This document shows, in pieces, positions 1 to 5,012 of a stretch of DNA of 10,319 nucleotides. The position numbers and the translations under genes are program-made. Position 1 is the stretch's first letter. Each line of letters opens with the position of its first letter. Source of the stretch: an uncultured Collinsella sp. (lineage in GTDB: Bacteria; Actinomycetota; Coriobacteriia; Coriobacteriales; Coriobacteriaceae); NCBI GenBank assembly GCA_900757285.1, contig CAAENI010000046.1:1-10319 (forward strand), in the 5' to 3' direction. A model generated the notes under the pieces. That model searched no databases and had not been told where the DNA came from. It saw nothing but the letters and a program-made list of their open reading frames with translations.

Positions 1-350
1 AACAAATCCAAGTTAGACCATTTCAAATGGTTCGATGTCTGCCCGGATGCGACACTGAATGTGTCCATCCTCGCAGTATCCGGTTCTCAAGGTGCACGCT
101 CTGCGGCTGATCCGGTCCGACCGGGCCGCGCGGCAAGGAGATATATTGCCAGACCGCGAAGCCCTGTGGGTCGTCAATTCCACTCTTCACAAGTCCTACA
201 CAACATATCGCTTTCTATAGCTAATAGAAAGACTGGTGCGGATCTTCCGCACGTATCAGATGATGACCCTTTGGTTTAGAAATATATAGAGATCGGTCAC
301 CTGTAAGTGTCTATCTACCCGCGCTTTTAGCAATGTAAACCGCGCTTCAG
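1..350 (-). other. Non-coding region resembling an rRNA operon leader or spacer
   Basis: No convincing gene lies here; the one plus-strand reading frame (61-279) has no ribosome binding site and unlikely composition. Read on the minus strand, downstream of the rplT terminator, the region holds two adjacent perfect hairpins (236-252, 7-bp stem; 211-231, 8-bp stem with 5-nt loop), a short CCGGT/ACCGG hairpin (112-124), a hairpin at 17-31, and CCTTGAGAACCGGATA at 77-92. That last stretch resembles the boxA-adjacent sequence (of the CTTTGAAAACTGAATA type) seen in leaders and 16S-23S spacers of many Gram-positive rRNA operons. Possible but weak promoter elements are TTTACA (334-339) with TAGATA (312-317), and an AT-rich stretch at 281-288. 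Since no 16S gene precedes it, a leader of an rRNA operon starting left of the window is the best guess. The assignment rests on motif resemblance only. Confidence 0.35.
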
Positions 351-352
351 AT

Positions 353-388
353 AAAAAGAGGGAGCGCCGCGCACAACGCGACACTCCC
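353..388 (-). terminator. Rho-independent terminator of the infC-rpmI-rplT operon
   Basis: On the minus strand a 12-bp stem (GGGAGTGTCGCG paired with CGCGGCGCTCCC, including two G-T wobbles) with a 5-nt loop is followed by TCTTTTT. It begins 21 nt after the rplT stop codon, where the operon should end. The stem length, GC content and T-tract make this a strong intrinsic terminator. Confidence 0.87.
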
Positions 389-409
389 CTAGCGATTCAA
401 GAGAATCTA

Positions 410-769
410 TTAGGCCTCGAGAGCCTTCTTGGCAATGGCAGCCAGCTCGTTGAAGGACTCGATGTCCTCGTAAGCCATCTGAGCCAGGACCTTGCGGTCG
501 AGCTCGATGCCGGCAACCTTCAGGCCGTGCATGAACTGAGAGTAAGAGATGTCGTTCAGGCGAGCAGCAGCGTTGATACGGGTGATCCAGAGAGAACGGA
601 TCTCGCGCTTCTTGTTGCGGCGATCACGATACTGATACTGCAGGGAGTGCTGGACCTGCTCTTTAGCATGCTTGTAAGTACGCGAAGCGGCACCGTAGTA
701 ACCCTTCGCACGGTGCATAACGGTACGGCGCTTCTTCTTGGCGGCAACAGCGCGCTTAATACGTGCCAT
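410..769 (-). CDS. rplT: 50S ribosomal protein L20
   Basis: This 119-residue protein has the length and full sequence character of L20. Its N-terminus MARIKRAVAAKKKRR is very basic, and the family signature is visible around RDRRNKKREIRSLWITRIN (residues 48-66), followed by ARLNDISYSQFMHGL. L20 is an early 50S assembly protein that binds 23S rRNA; its basic N-terminal tail threads into the rRNA and the globular C-terminal half binds the helix 40/41 region. In many Gram-positive bacteria L20 also represses its own operon by binding the infC leader RNA. Here it is the last gene of infC-rpmI-rplT, 46 nt after rpmI, with AGGAG about 10 nt before the ATG. A strong terminator follows. Nothing in the protein looks unusual. 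Confidence 0.98.
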   Translation of the reverse strand: MARIKRAVAAKKKRRTVMHRAKGYYGAASRTYKHAKEQVQHSLQYQYRDRRNKKREIRSLWITRINAAARLNDISYSQFMHGLKVAGIELDRKVLAQMAYEDIESFNELAAIAKKALEA

Positions 770-815
770 GTTCTATCAACTCCTAGACGGTAAAACGAAA
801 AACGGGAACGCGAAC

Positions 816-1007
816 TTAGGCGAGACGCGACTTGATGACCTTGCGGTCGGCAGCGGCGATCTCGGTCTCCTGACGGAAGCCACGCTTACGCTTGGTGGAC
901 TTCTTGCTCAGGATGTGGCTCTTGAAAGCCTTGGCGCGCATAAGCTTGCCGGTACCAGTCTTGCGGAAACGCTTCTTGGTGCCGCTGTGGGACTTCATCT
1001 TAGGCAT
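816..1007 (-). CDS. rpmI: 50S ribosomal protein L35
   Basis: The product is a 63-residue, highly basic protein beginning MPKMKSHSGTKKRFRKTGTG, the hallmark N-terminus of bacterial L35, with the typical H-L-L/I-x-K-K-S-x-K-R-K-R segment at residues 31-42 (HILSKKSTKRKR). L35 is a small structural protein of the large ribosomal subunit. The gene lies between infC and rplT in the order conserved across most bacteria, 32 nt after the infC stop. The ATG is preceded by AAGGAG with a 6-nt spacer, so the start is secure. It is expected to be cotranscribed with, and controlled through, the structured leader upstream of infC. Confidence 0.97.
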   Translation of the reverse strand: MPKMKSHSGTKKRFRKTGTGKLMRAKAFKSHILSKKSTKRKRGFRQETEIAAADRKVIKSRLA

Positions 1008-1039
1008 GAAATACTCCTTAATCGGTTACAGAACACTAG

Positions 1040-1594
1040 TTACTTGCTATCGCTTGCCGCTTTATCCTCATCGAAGGCGCCCTTAATCGGGGCGAGCAGC
1101 ATAAGCATGTTACGGCCTTCCATCTTAGGCTTGGACTCGACCGTAGCGTAAGGCTTGAGATCCTCGGCGAGACGCTCGAGAACGTTAAGGCCCTGCTCCG
1201 GGTGAGCCATCTCACGGCCGCGGAACATGATGGTGATCTTAACGCGTGCGCCCTTCTTGAGGAAACGCAGAACGTGGCCCTTCTTGGTCTCGTAGTCGCC
1301 AACGTCGATCTTGGGTCGGAACTTCATTTCCTTGACCTCGACCTTGGACTGGTTCTTACGAGCAGCCTTGGCCTTCATGGCCTGCTGGTACTTGAACTTA
1401 CCGTAGTCCATGACCTTGCAGACCGGCGGCTCCGCGTTGGGAGCGATCTCGACCAGGTCGAGACCCTGATCGTCGGCGACGCGCTGGGCATCGCGGATGG
1501 CGAACAGGCCGAGCTGAGAGCCATCGACGCCAATCAAACGACACGAAGATGCAGTGATCTCGTCGTTGATGCGGGTGTCATCAGACTTAGCTAT
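1040..1594 (-). CDS. infC: Translation initiation factor IF-3, probable AUA start
   Basis: The product matches IF-3 over its whole length (184 residues from the chosen start). The N-terminal domain contains TRINDEI and the hallmark NAEPPVCKVMDYGKFKYQQ; a lysine-rich linker (KAKAARKNQSKVEVKEMKFRP) and the C-terminal alpha/beta domain follow. IF-3 binds the 30S subunit, keeps it apart from 50S and checks the start codon and initiator tRNA. Start choice: an in-frame ATG at 1609 has no ribosome binding site because it sits against the terminator T-tract, and a strong GGAGGT overlaps its second and third codons. Seven nt after that GGAGGT is an in-frame ATA (1592-1594), giving MAKSDDTRINDEI, the usual IF-3 N-terminus. 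Rare AUU/AUA-type starts are well known for infC and let IF-3 repress its own translation. If the ATG is used instead, the gene extends to 1609. Confidence 0.95.
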   Translation of the reverse strand: MAKSDDTRINDEITASSCRLIGVDGSQLGLFAIRDAQRVADDQGLDLVEIAPNAEPPVCKVMDYGKFKYQQAMKAKAARKNQSKVEVKEMKFRPKIDVGDYETKKGHVLRFLKKGARVKITIMFRGREMAHPEQGLNVLERLAEDLKPYATVESKPKMEGRNMLMLLAPIKGAFDEDKAASDSK

Positions 1595-1770
1595 TTTCCC
1601 TACCTCCATTCATAAAAAAATAACCCGGCGCTTCTCAGCAACCAGGTCGTACACATAGACTTCCTCGATTTGAGGAAGGGAATCTAAGTTGTATGACCAG
1701 TCAGCTGCTCATTGGCGCCAAAAGGTGGGAACCCTCAGGTTCCTCTTTAGGGCATTGCGGGAACAACGCC
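1595..1770 (-). promoter_or_regulatory. Structured infC leader, probably an L20-type attenuator
   Basis: About 175 nt of non-coding sequence separates the putative promoter from infC. Its RNA contains a perfect hairpin GGAACC-UGAG-GGUUCC (1728-1743), a 10-nt palindrome UUGGCGCCAA (1712-1721), a hairpin CUUCCUC-AAAUC-GAGGAAG (1660-1678) and a terminator just before infC (1614-1647). GGUCAUACA (1690-1698) can pair with UGUACGACC (1645-1653) with one mismatch, enclosing the CUUCCUC hairpin and a further UAGA/UCUA helix. That long helix uses nucleotides the terminator needs, so the two may be alternatives. In Bacillus-type operons, L20 binding to such a leader promotes premature termination. The structure is seen in the sequence; the ligand is inferred from gene order. 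Confidence 0.6.
1614..1647 (-). terminator. Intrinsic terminator (attenuator) immediately upstream of infC
   Basis: On the minus strand ACCTGG (1642-1647) pairs with CCGGGT (1623-1628), continued inward by TGCT/AGCG around a GAGA loop with one bulged T, and is followed by TATTTTTTT. The T-run ends 5 nt before the ATG at 1609. A terminator this close to the first gene of an operon normally means conditional read-through. Confidence 0.7.
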
Positions 1771-1776
1771 TTGCGA

Positions 1777-1805
1777 ATAATAACACGTACAGCGCGTTAT
1801 CACAT
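1777..1805 (-). promoter_or_regulatory. Candidate extended -10 promoter for infC-rpmI-rplT
   Basis: TATTAT (1777-1782) is preceded by TG one base away (TGTTATTAT), an extended -10 element. The sequence 17 nt further upstream, ATGTGA, is a poor -35. Transcription would start near 1770. An imperfect inverted repeat, ATAACGCG-CTGTA-CGTGTTAT (1780-1800, one mismatch per arm), overlaps the -10 and the spacer and could be an operator. Read-through from the tRNA-Leu transcript is an alternative source of infC mRNA. Confidence 0.35.
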
Positions 1806-1811
1806 TACGTA

Positions 1812-1879
1812 CACGAAAAAGGGACCTTGACCCCCTTGAACGCTCGCTTGCATGTATGGTGCTCGAGGCGAGACTCGAA
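1812..1879 (-). repeat. Partial direct repeat of the tRNA-Leu 3' end and its terminator
   Basis: This segment aligns with 1995-2063 with few differences. It carries the 23 nt from the first base of the T-loop through CCA (1857-1879), the 3' flank containing CATGTATGG and CGCTT (read on the plus strand as the repeat tail), a G/C-run hairpin and a T-run. Differences are one base in the acceptor strand (CTCGAGC in place of CTCGGGC), one base in the 3' flank, and several bases in the terminator, whose stem is weakened here. The other tRNA arms are missing, so it cannot make a tRNA. It is either a leftover of a second tandem tRNA gene or an attachment-site-like duplication left by an integrated element. 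The acceptor-strand change argues against a very recent copy. Confidence 0.8.
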
Positions 1880-1963
1880 GGGCCTTCGCTTCGCGAAGCC
1901 CCGGGCTTCGGGCGCGTGGCGCCCTCGCCACGCTCCGCTACAAACAGGCCACAGGCCTGTTTG
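1876..1963 (-). repeat. Palindrome-dense element between tRNA-Leu and the duplicated 3' end
   Basis: Five nearly contiguous perfect palindromes fill this stretch: 1876-1888 (CGAAGG-G-CCTTCG), 1888-1899 (GCTTCGCGAAGC), 1894-1910 (CGAAGCCC-C-GGGCTTCG), 1914-1933 (GCGTGGCG-CCCT-CGCCACGC) and 1941-1963 (CAAACAGGCC-ACA-GGCCTGTTTG). The second and third overlap and are mutually exclusive. I see no coding potential. Density of this kind is typical of REP/BIME-like or miniature hairpin elements, but I cannot assign a family. No T-run follows any stem, so these are not ordinary terminators. Confidence 0.6.
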
Positions 1964-1998
1964 CTTAACGCTTCGCGCGCTCACGCGAGTTCGGCACG

Positions 1999-2019
1999 AA
2001 AAAGGGGGCCGCAACCCCC
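1999..2019 (-). terminator. Rho-independent terminator of tRNA-Leu
   Basis: GGGGG-TTGCGG-CCCCC followed by TTTTT on the minus strand, starting 21 nt after the CCA end of tRNA-Leu. The short, all-GC stem with a T-run is a standard tRNA terminator. Confidence 0.75.
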
Positions 2020-2040
2020 TTGAACGCTCACTTGCATGTA

Positions 2041-2127
2041 TGGTGCCCGAGGCGAGACTCGAACTCGCACGTTGTTGCCAACGGTGGATTTTGAGTCCAC
2101 TGCGTCTGCCAATTCCGCCACTCGGGC
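2041..2127 (-). tRNA. tRNA-Leu, anticodon CAA
   Basis: The 87-nt minus-strand sequence folds as a complete class II tRNA. The acceptor stem is GCCCGAG/CTCGGGC with discriminator A and an encoded CCA. The anticodon stem GTGGA/TCCAC encloses the loop CTCAAAA, so the anticodon is CAA and it reads UUG. A long variable arm (CGTTG-GCAA-CAACG) is followed by the T-arm GCGAG/CTCGC with loop TTCGAGT. Leucine identity is supported by the long variable arm, the anticodon and discriminator A. It lies 39 nt after the transglutaminase-like gene and has its own terminator. I see only a poor promoter (TAAACT as a possible -10), so cotranscription with the upstream gene is possible. A partial second copy of its 3' end lies 160 nt downstream. 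Confidence 0.97.
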
Positions 2128-2166
2128 ACGCAATGCGTGAGTTAGTTTATCACAGCTTTCTACCGA

Positions 2167-3600
2167 TTAGTCCGAAAATGGAACTTCGAGCATTTCGATG
2201 AGTTCGACCGTGCGGAGCATCTCGCGCCGACGGCATCCGCGACCGTCGACCGAAGCCTCACCCATCTGGTTATCGTAAGGGTCCTCGCGCATGCCGTCGA
2301 AAGAGGGCTCAAACTCTGCCTGGAATCGATTGTTGGCCACCATACGCCACGGGTCGAGATTGCCAAAGTAGTGACGGCGGCGCCACTCCTCCCCCATCCT
2401 GCGAGCAGAAGATCCAAATGACACGTCGGCGTTGAGCCAACCGGTCTGCGGCGTATAGAACTCTGCCCAGTCGTGCGACCCCACCGAATCGGGCGCAACA
2501 TACAGGCCGCTCTGCCAACGGGCAGGCACGCCCGCGATACGGCACATGGTGATAAACGTGAGCGCCATAACGCCGCAATCGCCGCGGAGCGAATGCGCGC
2601 AGTCATCGGCAATAGATCCCAAAAGCAAGTACGGCGGCTGATAGCGATAGTCGATGTACTGCGTCAGGTAATCATAGATAGCACGGGCGCGATCGAGCGG
2701 ATCCTCGAGCCCGTCAATGACACGGGCTGTCAGCTGCTGTAGATACGGCGTGAATGCAATGTGCGGACGGTCCTCGGAGGTGTCCACGGGCAGTGGCGTG
2801 TCCATGCAAGGATGCACCGGAAGCGCACCCCCATAGACATCACGATAAGCGGCATCAATTTGATAGCGATAGGTCACCGAGAATGAGCGCTCACTCGAAG
2901 AAGACCACGAGGCGGTACGCGCCGAAGCATTCGCGGGGGCAACAGCACCCTCCGGCGTCATATCGAGAACCTCGATATGAGACTGTTGACGACAGGCGGC
3001 GGCAACGGGTAGCCACGCGCGAACGGTCTCCCCTTCCAGAGCGCCGGGGACAGACACGGACGCTTTAAGCGTAATGACGCGAGCCAATCCGTTTTGTGAC
3101 TCCATCTCCTTGAGCATCTCGTTGCGCAGTGCTATTCCGTCCGTAGAATCGGGCCGCATGCCGGGAACCTCTTTGGGATATACGCGAAGCGAATCGAGGA
3201 AGTTGTCGAGAACGAACAGTTCGCCATCGATAAAGCGCCAGTCAATACGCTTACGATTAATCAGGTCATCAAACTGCTCTTCGGTAAACTCTGGCCACTC
3301 CTCGCGAATCATCGCAATAGCCTGGTCGCGCGACACCGAAAAATGAAGCGGCGTCTCGAGCATGCGATACCGCTCGGCACGAACACAAGCAGCCAGCGAA
3401 GGCTCGGAGTTCTGCTCCAAAAGGCGATCGCAGGCAGCAACAGCCTGCGTCAAATACCCGGCATCCATAAGACGAAGAATCTCGGGCGGCAGTCCAACAT
3501 CGAGATGACGAAAGTCATCACAGCAAACATCAGCAGAGCAACCAACTGGACCCTCGTCAATAACCTTCCCATCCGAAGGCAGCACATTAATAACAGCCAT
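2167..3600 (-). CDS. Transglutaminase-like (papain-fold) domain protein
   Basis: This 477-residue protein has a recognisable transglutaminase-like core in its second half. Counted from the chosen start, the catalytic cysteine is C342 in LRGDCGVMALTFITMCRIAG, the histidine H376 in SHDWAEFY and the aspartate D392 in WLNADVSFG; the triad is complete. The preceding segment LDRARAIYDYLTQYIDYRY is the usual lead-in to this core. Bacterial members are usually predicted proteases or amidases; the substrate is unknown. The first ~170 residues look mainly helical, and the stretch at 175-250 looks like a beta-rich domain. I see no signal peptide or membrane segment, so it should be cytoplasmic. Start: the ATG at 3600 has GGAG 7 nt upstream; a GTG at 3618 is in frame but poorly placed. 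A candidate promoter lies about 30 nt upstream, and tRNA-Leu follows 39 nt after the stop. Confidence 0.88.
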   Translation of the reverse strand: MAVINVLPSDGKVIDEGPVGCSADVCCDDFRHLDVGLPPEILRLMDAGYLTQAVAACDRLLEQNSEPSLAACVRAERYRMLETPLHFSVSRDQAIAMIREEWPEFTEEQFDDLINRKRIDWRFIDGELFVLDNFLDSLRVYPKEVPGMRPDSTDGIALRNEMLKEMESQNGLARVITLKASVSVPGALEGETVRAWLPVAAACRQQSHIEVLDMTPEGAVAPANASARTASWSSSSERSFSVTYRYQIDAAYRDVYGGALPVHPCMDTPLPVDTSEDRPHIAFTPYLQQLTARVIDGLEDPLDRARAIYDYLTQYIDYRYQPPYLLLGSIADDCAHSLRGDCGVMALTFITMCRIAGVPARWQSGLYVAPDSVGSHDWAEFYTPQTGWLNADVSFGSSARRMGEEWRRRHYFGNLDPWRMVANNRFQAEFEPSFDGMREDPYDNQMGEASVDGRGCRRREMLRTVELIEMLEVPFSD

Positions 3601-3635
3601 ACCAAAACTCCAAGTCACTAGAACGCTTGAAGCCC

Positions 3636-3664
3636 ATTGTAGCGAGATAAAAAGAAAGCCCCAA
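3636..3664 (-). promoter_or_regulatory. Candidate promoter of the transglutaminase-like gene
   Basis: TACAAT (3636-3641) matches five of six -10 positions and lies 17 nt downstream of TTGGGG (3659-3664), which matches the first half of a -35. Transcription would start near 3629, giving a leader of about 30 nt before the ATG at 3600. Confidence 0.45.
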
Positions 3665-3674
3665 CAAGGGAGCC
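3649..3674 (-). terminator. Weak candidate terminator upstream of the transglutaminase-like gene
   Basis: On the minus strand GGCTCCC-TTGTT-GGGGCT, a short stem with one wobble and one bulge, is followed by TTCTTTTT. It could stop transcripts leaking past the fba 3' region. It overlaps the -35 of the next promoter, so it is only a possibility. Confidence 0.3.
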
Positions 3675-3709
3675 ATCAACACCGCTGAACGGTAACCATA
3701 TAACTAAAA

Positions 3710-3795
3710 TCAGACCAGTAACCCTGTAGCAAGTTAACAAAGGAGGCCCCGTTTCCCCGGAGCTGATTCCGTCGCGCGACTTCTGGCAAAGCCAG
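3710..3795 (-). repeat. Tandem ~98-bp repeat, degenerate copy 1
   Basis: Aligns with 3809-3892 at an offset of 97-99 nt. Shared blocks are CAGAC, GTAACCCTG, a purine-rich stretch into CCCCG, CCCCGGAGCTG, and an identical 22-nt run at 3774-3795 that includes the CTGGC-AAA-GCCAG hairpin. This copy lacks the complementary outer arm present in copy 2, though an inner CTGATT/AATTCAG pairing with one bulge survives. It lies entirely between the fba 3' hairpin and the next gene. Confidence 0.8.
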
Positions 3796-3808
3796 TAGCC
3801 ATCTTAAT

Positions 3809-3892
3809 TCAGACTCGTAACCCTGCGGCGTTAAACGAAGGAAGCCCCGTCCCCCGGAGCTGTTTTCTTGGCGCGACTTCTGGCAAAGCCAG
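3809..3892 (-). repeat. Tandem ~98-bp repeat, copy 2 (part of the fba 3' hairpin)
   Basis: This is the second copy of the repeat described at 3710-3795. Its identical 22-nt run is at 3871-3892. Together with the flank up to 3931 it forms the long hairpin at 3840-3931, so the repeat unit covers one arm, the apical loop and the 3' tail of that structure. Confidence 0.8.
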
Positions 3893-3931
3893 GTGAGCGC
3901 AAAGGAAACAGTGTAGGGGGACGGGGCTTCC
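3840..3931 (-). terminator. Long structured 3' hairpin after fba, terminator or stable RNA
   Basis: A perfect 16-bp outer stem joins 3840-3855 to 3916-3931 (GGAAGCCCCGTCCCCC with its complement). Inside it CTGTTTTCTT (3860-3869) pairs with AAGGAAACAG (3902-3911) with one mismatch, then GCGC/GCGC (3871-3874, 3897-3900), then CTGGC-AAA-GCCAG (3880-3892). On the minus strand it starts 20 nt after the fba stop and is followed by TTCGTTT, a modest U-rich tail. It most likely ends or protects the fba mRNA. It is much longer and more layered than an ordinary terminator, so a separate stable RNA is possible. Confidence 0.6.
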
Positions 3932-3951
3932 GGCGGGAAGTTTAGCGACGC

Positions 3952-4818
3952 TTACGCCTTGTTGACGGAGCCAAACTCCTCCATGAGCTCCTTGGTGCGG
4001 GCAACGATGTTGTCGCGACCAGGCTTGAGGAGCTTGCGGGGGTCAAAGCCCTTGCCCTGCTGATCCTTGCCAGCCTCGATGTACTCGCGGACGCCCTTGG
4101 CGAAGACGAGCTGCAGGTCGGTGTTGACGTTGATCTTGGAGATGCCCAGGGAGATGGCCTTCTTGATCTGATCCTCGGGGATGCCGGTGCCACCGTGCAG
4201 AACGAGGGGCAGGTCACCGGTCTGGGCCTTAATCTCGCCCAGACGCTCGAAGGAAAGACCAGCCCAGTCGGAGGGGTACACGCCGTGGATGTTGCCGATG
4301 CCGCAGGCGAGGAAGTCGACACCCAGGTCAGCGATCTGCTTGCACTCAGCAGGATCAGCGAGCTCGCCGCTGGAGGTCACGCCGTCCTCGGTGCCGCCGA
4401 TGCCGCCGACCTCGGCCTCGATGGACATGCCCTTGGAGTGGGCAAGCTCAACGAGCTCCTTGGTGCGGTCGAGGTTAAGCTGGAAGGTCTCCTCGTGAGA
4501 GCCGTCATACATGATGGACGTGAAGCCGGCCTCGATGCACTTGAAGCAGTCCTCGTAAGAACCGTGATCGAGGTGAAGGGCGACGGGAACGGTAACGCCC
4601 GTGGCCTCGACGGCAGCCTTGACCATGTCGGCGCAGACCTTGAAACCGCCCATCCACTTAGCGGCACCAGCGGTGCACTGAAGGATCAGCGGAGACTTGG
4701 CCTCCTCGGCGGCCTGGAGAATAGCCAGGGTCCACTCGAGGTTGTTGGTGTTGAAGGCACCAAGACCGTACTTGCCGGCCTCGGCCTTCTTGAGCATGTC
4801 TGCTGCGTTGACGAGCAT
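3952..4818 (-). CDS. fba: Class II fructose-bisphosphate aldolase
   Basis: This 288-residue zinc-dependent aldolase interconverts fructose-1,6-bisphosphate with glyceraldehyde-3-phosphate and dihydroxyacetone phosphate in cytoplasmic glycolysis and gluconeogenesis. Visible hallmarks are GLGAFNTNN near the N-terminus; LHLDHGS with proposed catalytic D84 and zinc ligand H85; EAEVGGIGG (residues 134-142); the other expected zinc histidines H178 (IGNIHGVYP) and H208 (LVLHGGTGIP); and the phosphate-binding KINVNTDLQ (228-236). The length fits the short class II type. A related tagatose-bisphosphate aldolase is the main alternative but is less likely without a tagatose cluster. Start: the ATG at 4818 has AGGAGG 8 nt upstream; a further in-frame ATG at 4914 lies upstream of the promoter and is rejected. 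The gene has its own promoter and a large 3' hairpin, so it appears to be monocistronic. Confidence 0.96.
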   Translation of the reverse strand: MLVNAADMLKKAEAGKYGLGAFNTNNLEWTLAILQAAEEAKSPLILQCTAGAAKWMGGFKVCADMVKAAVEATGVTVPVALHLDHGSYEDCFKCIEAGFTSIMYDGSHEETFQLNLDRTKELVELAHSKGMSIEAEVGGIGGTEDGVTSSGELADPAECKQIADLGVDFLACGIGNIHGVYPSDWAGLSFERLGEIKAQTGDLPLVLHGGTGIPEDQIKKAISLGISKINVNTDLQLVFAKGVREYIEAGKDQQGKGFDPRKLLKPGRDNIVARTKELMEEFGSVNKA

Positions 4819-4858
4819 AAAAGAAACCTCCTGTAAGGTTGCTCCGATAACGCCTGAG

Positions 4859-4886
4859 ATTTTACCACGGCGCACCCGAGCATAAA
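4859..4886 (-). promoter_or_regulatory. Candidate extended -10 promoter of fba
   Basis: TGGTAAAAT gives an extended -10 (TAAAAT, 4859-4864), with TTTATG (4881-4886) as a weak -35 at 16 nt. The start would be near 4852, leaving about 33 nt to the ATG. Further upstream is an A-tract (4921-4926) and a perfect 9-bp inverted repeat CGTCCAAAC (4908-4916) / GTTTGGACG (4974-4982). The 194-nt gap 4819-5012 holds no gene. A possible weak terminator for the upstream gene is TAGCTT (5008-5013) pairing with AAGCTA (4965-4970) followed by TTTTT, with a large loop. Confidence 0.45.
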
Positions 4887-5012
4887 CGTTCGTTTGTTCA
4901 CGAATATCGTCCAAACAGACTTTTTTGACCGTTTGCCCTACGAAATCGACCCGTTGGGGAAAAATAGCTTGACGTTTGGACGCTTCTCGTGCTTCAAAAG
5001 CCGACTATTAAG

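Noticed and set aside
61..279. Plus-strand 72-codon reading frame in the left-edge non-coding region
   Set aside because: No ribosome binding site, arginine-rich composition typical of translated structured RNA, and it runs through hairpins and the boxA-like motif.
1812..2127. CRISPR array or phage remnant near the tRNA
   Set aside because: Only two unequal copies with tRNA identity, no regular spacers, and no integrase or phage gene in the window.
1689..2201. Plus-strand 170-codon reading frame
   Set aside because: It covers the antisense of tRNA-Leu, the tRNA fragment, the palindrome cluster and the infC leader, so it is not a gene.
3601..3618. GTG at 3618 as the start of the transglutaminase-like gene
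   Set aside because: The GGAG lies between it and the ATG at 3600, correctly spaced for the ATG only.
4819..4914. In-frame N-terminal extension of fba to an ATG at 4914
   Set aside because: It would place the promoter inside the gene, lacks a ribosome binding site, and adds 32 residues not typical of class II aldolases; the ATG at 4818 has a strong AGGAGG.
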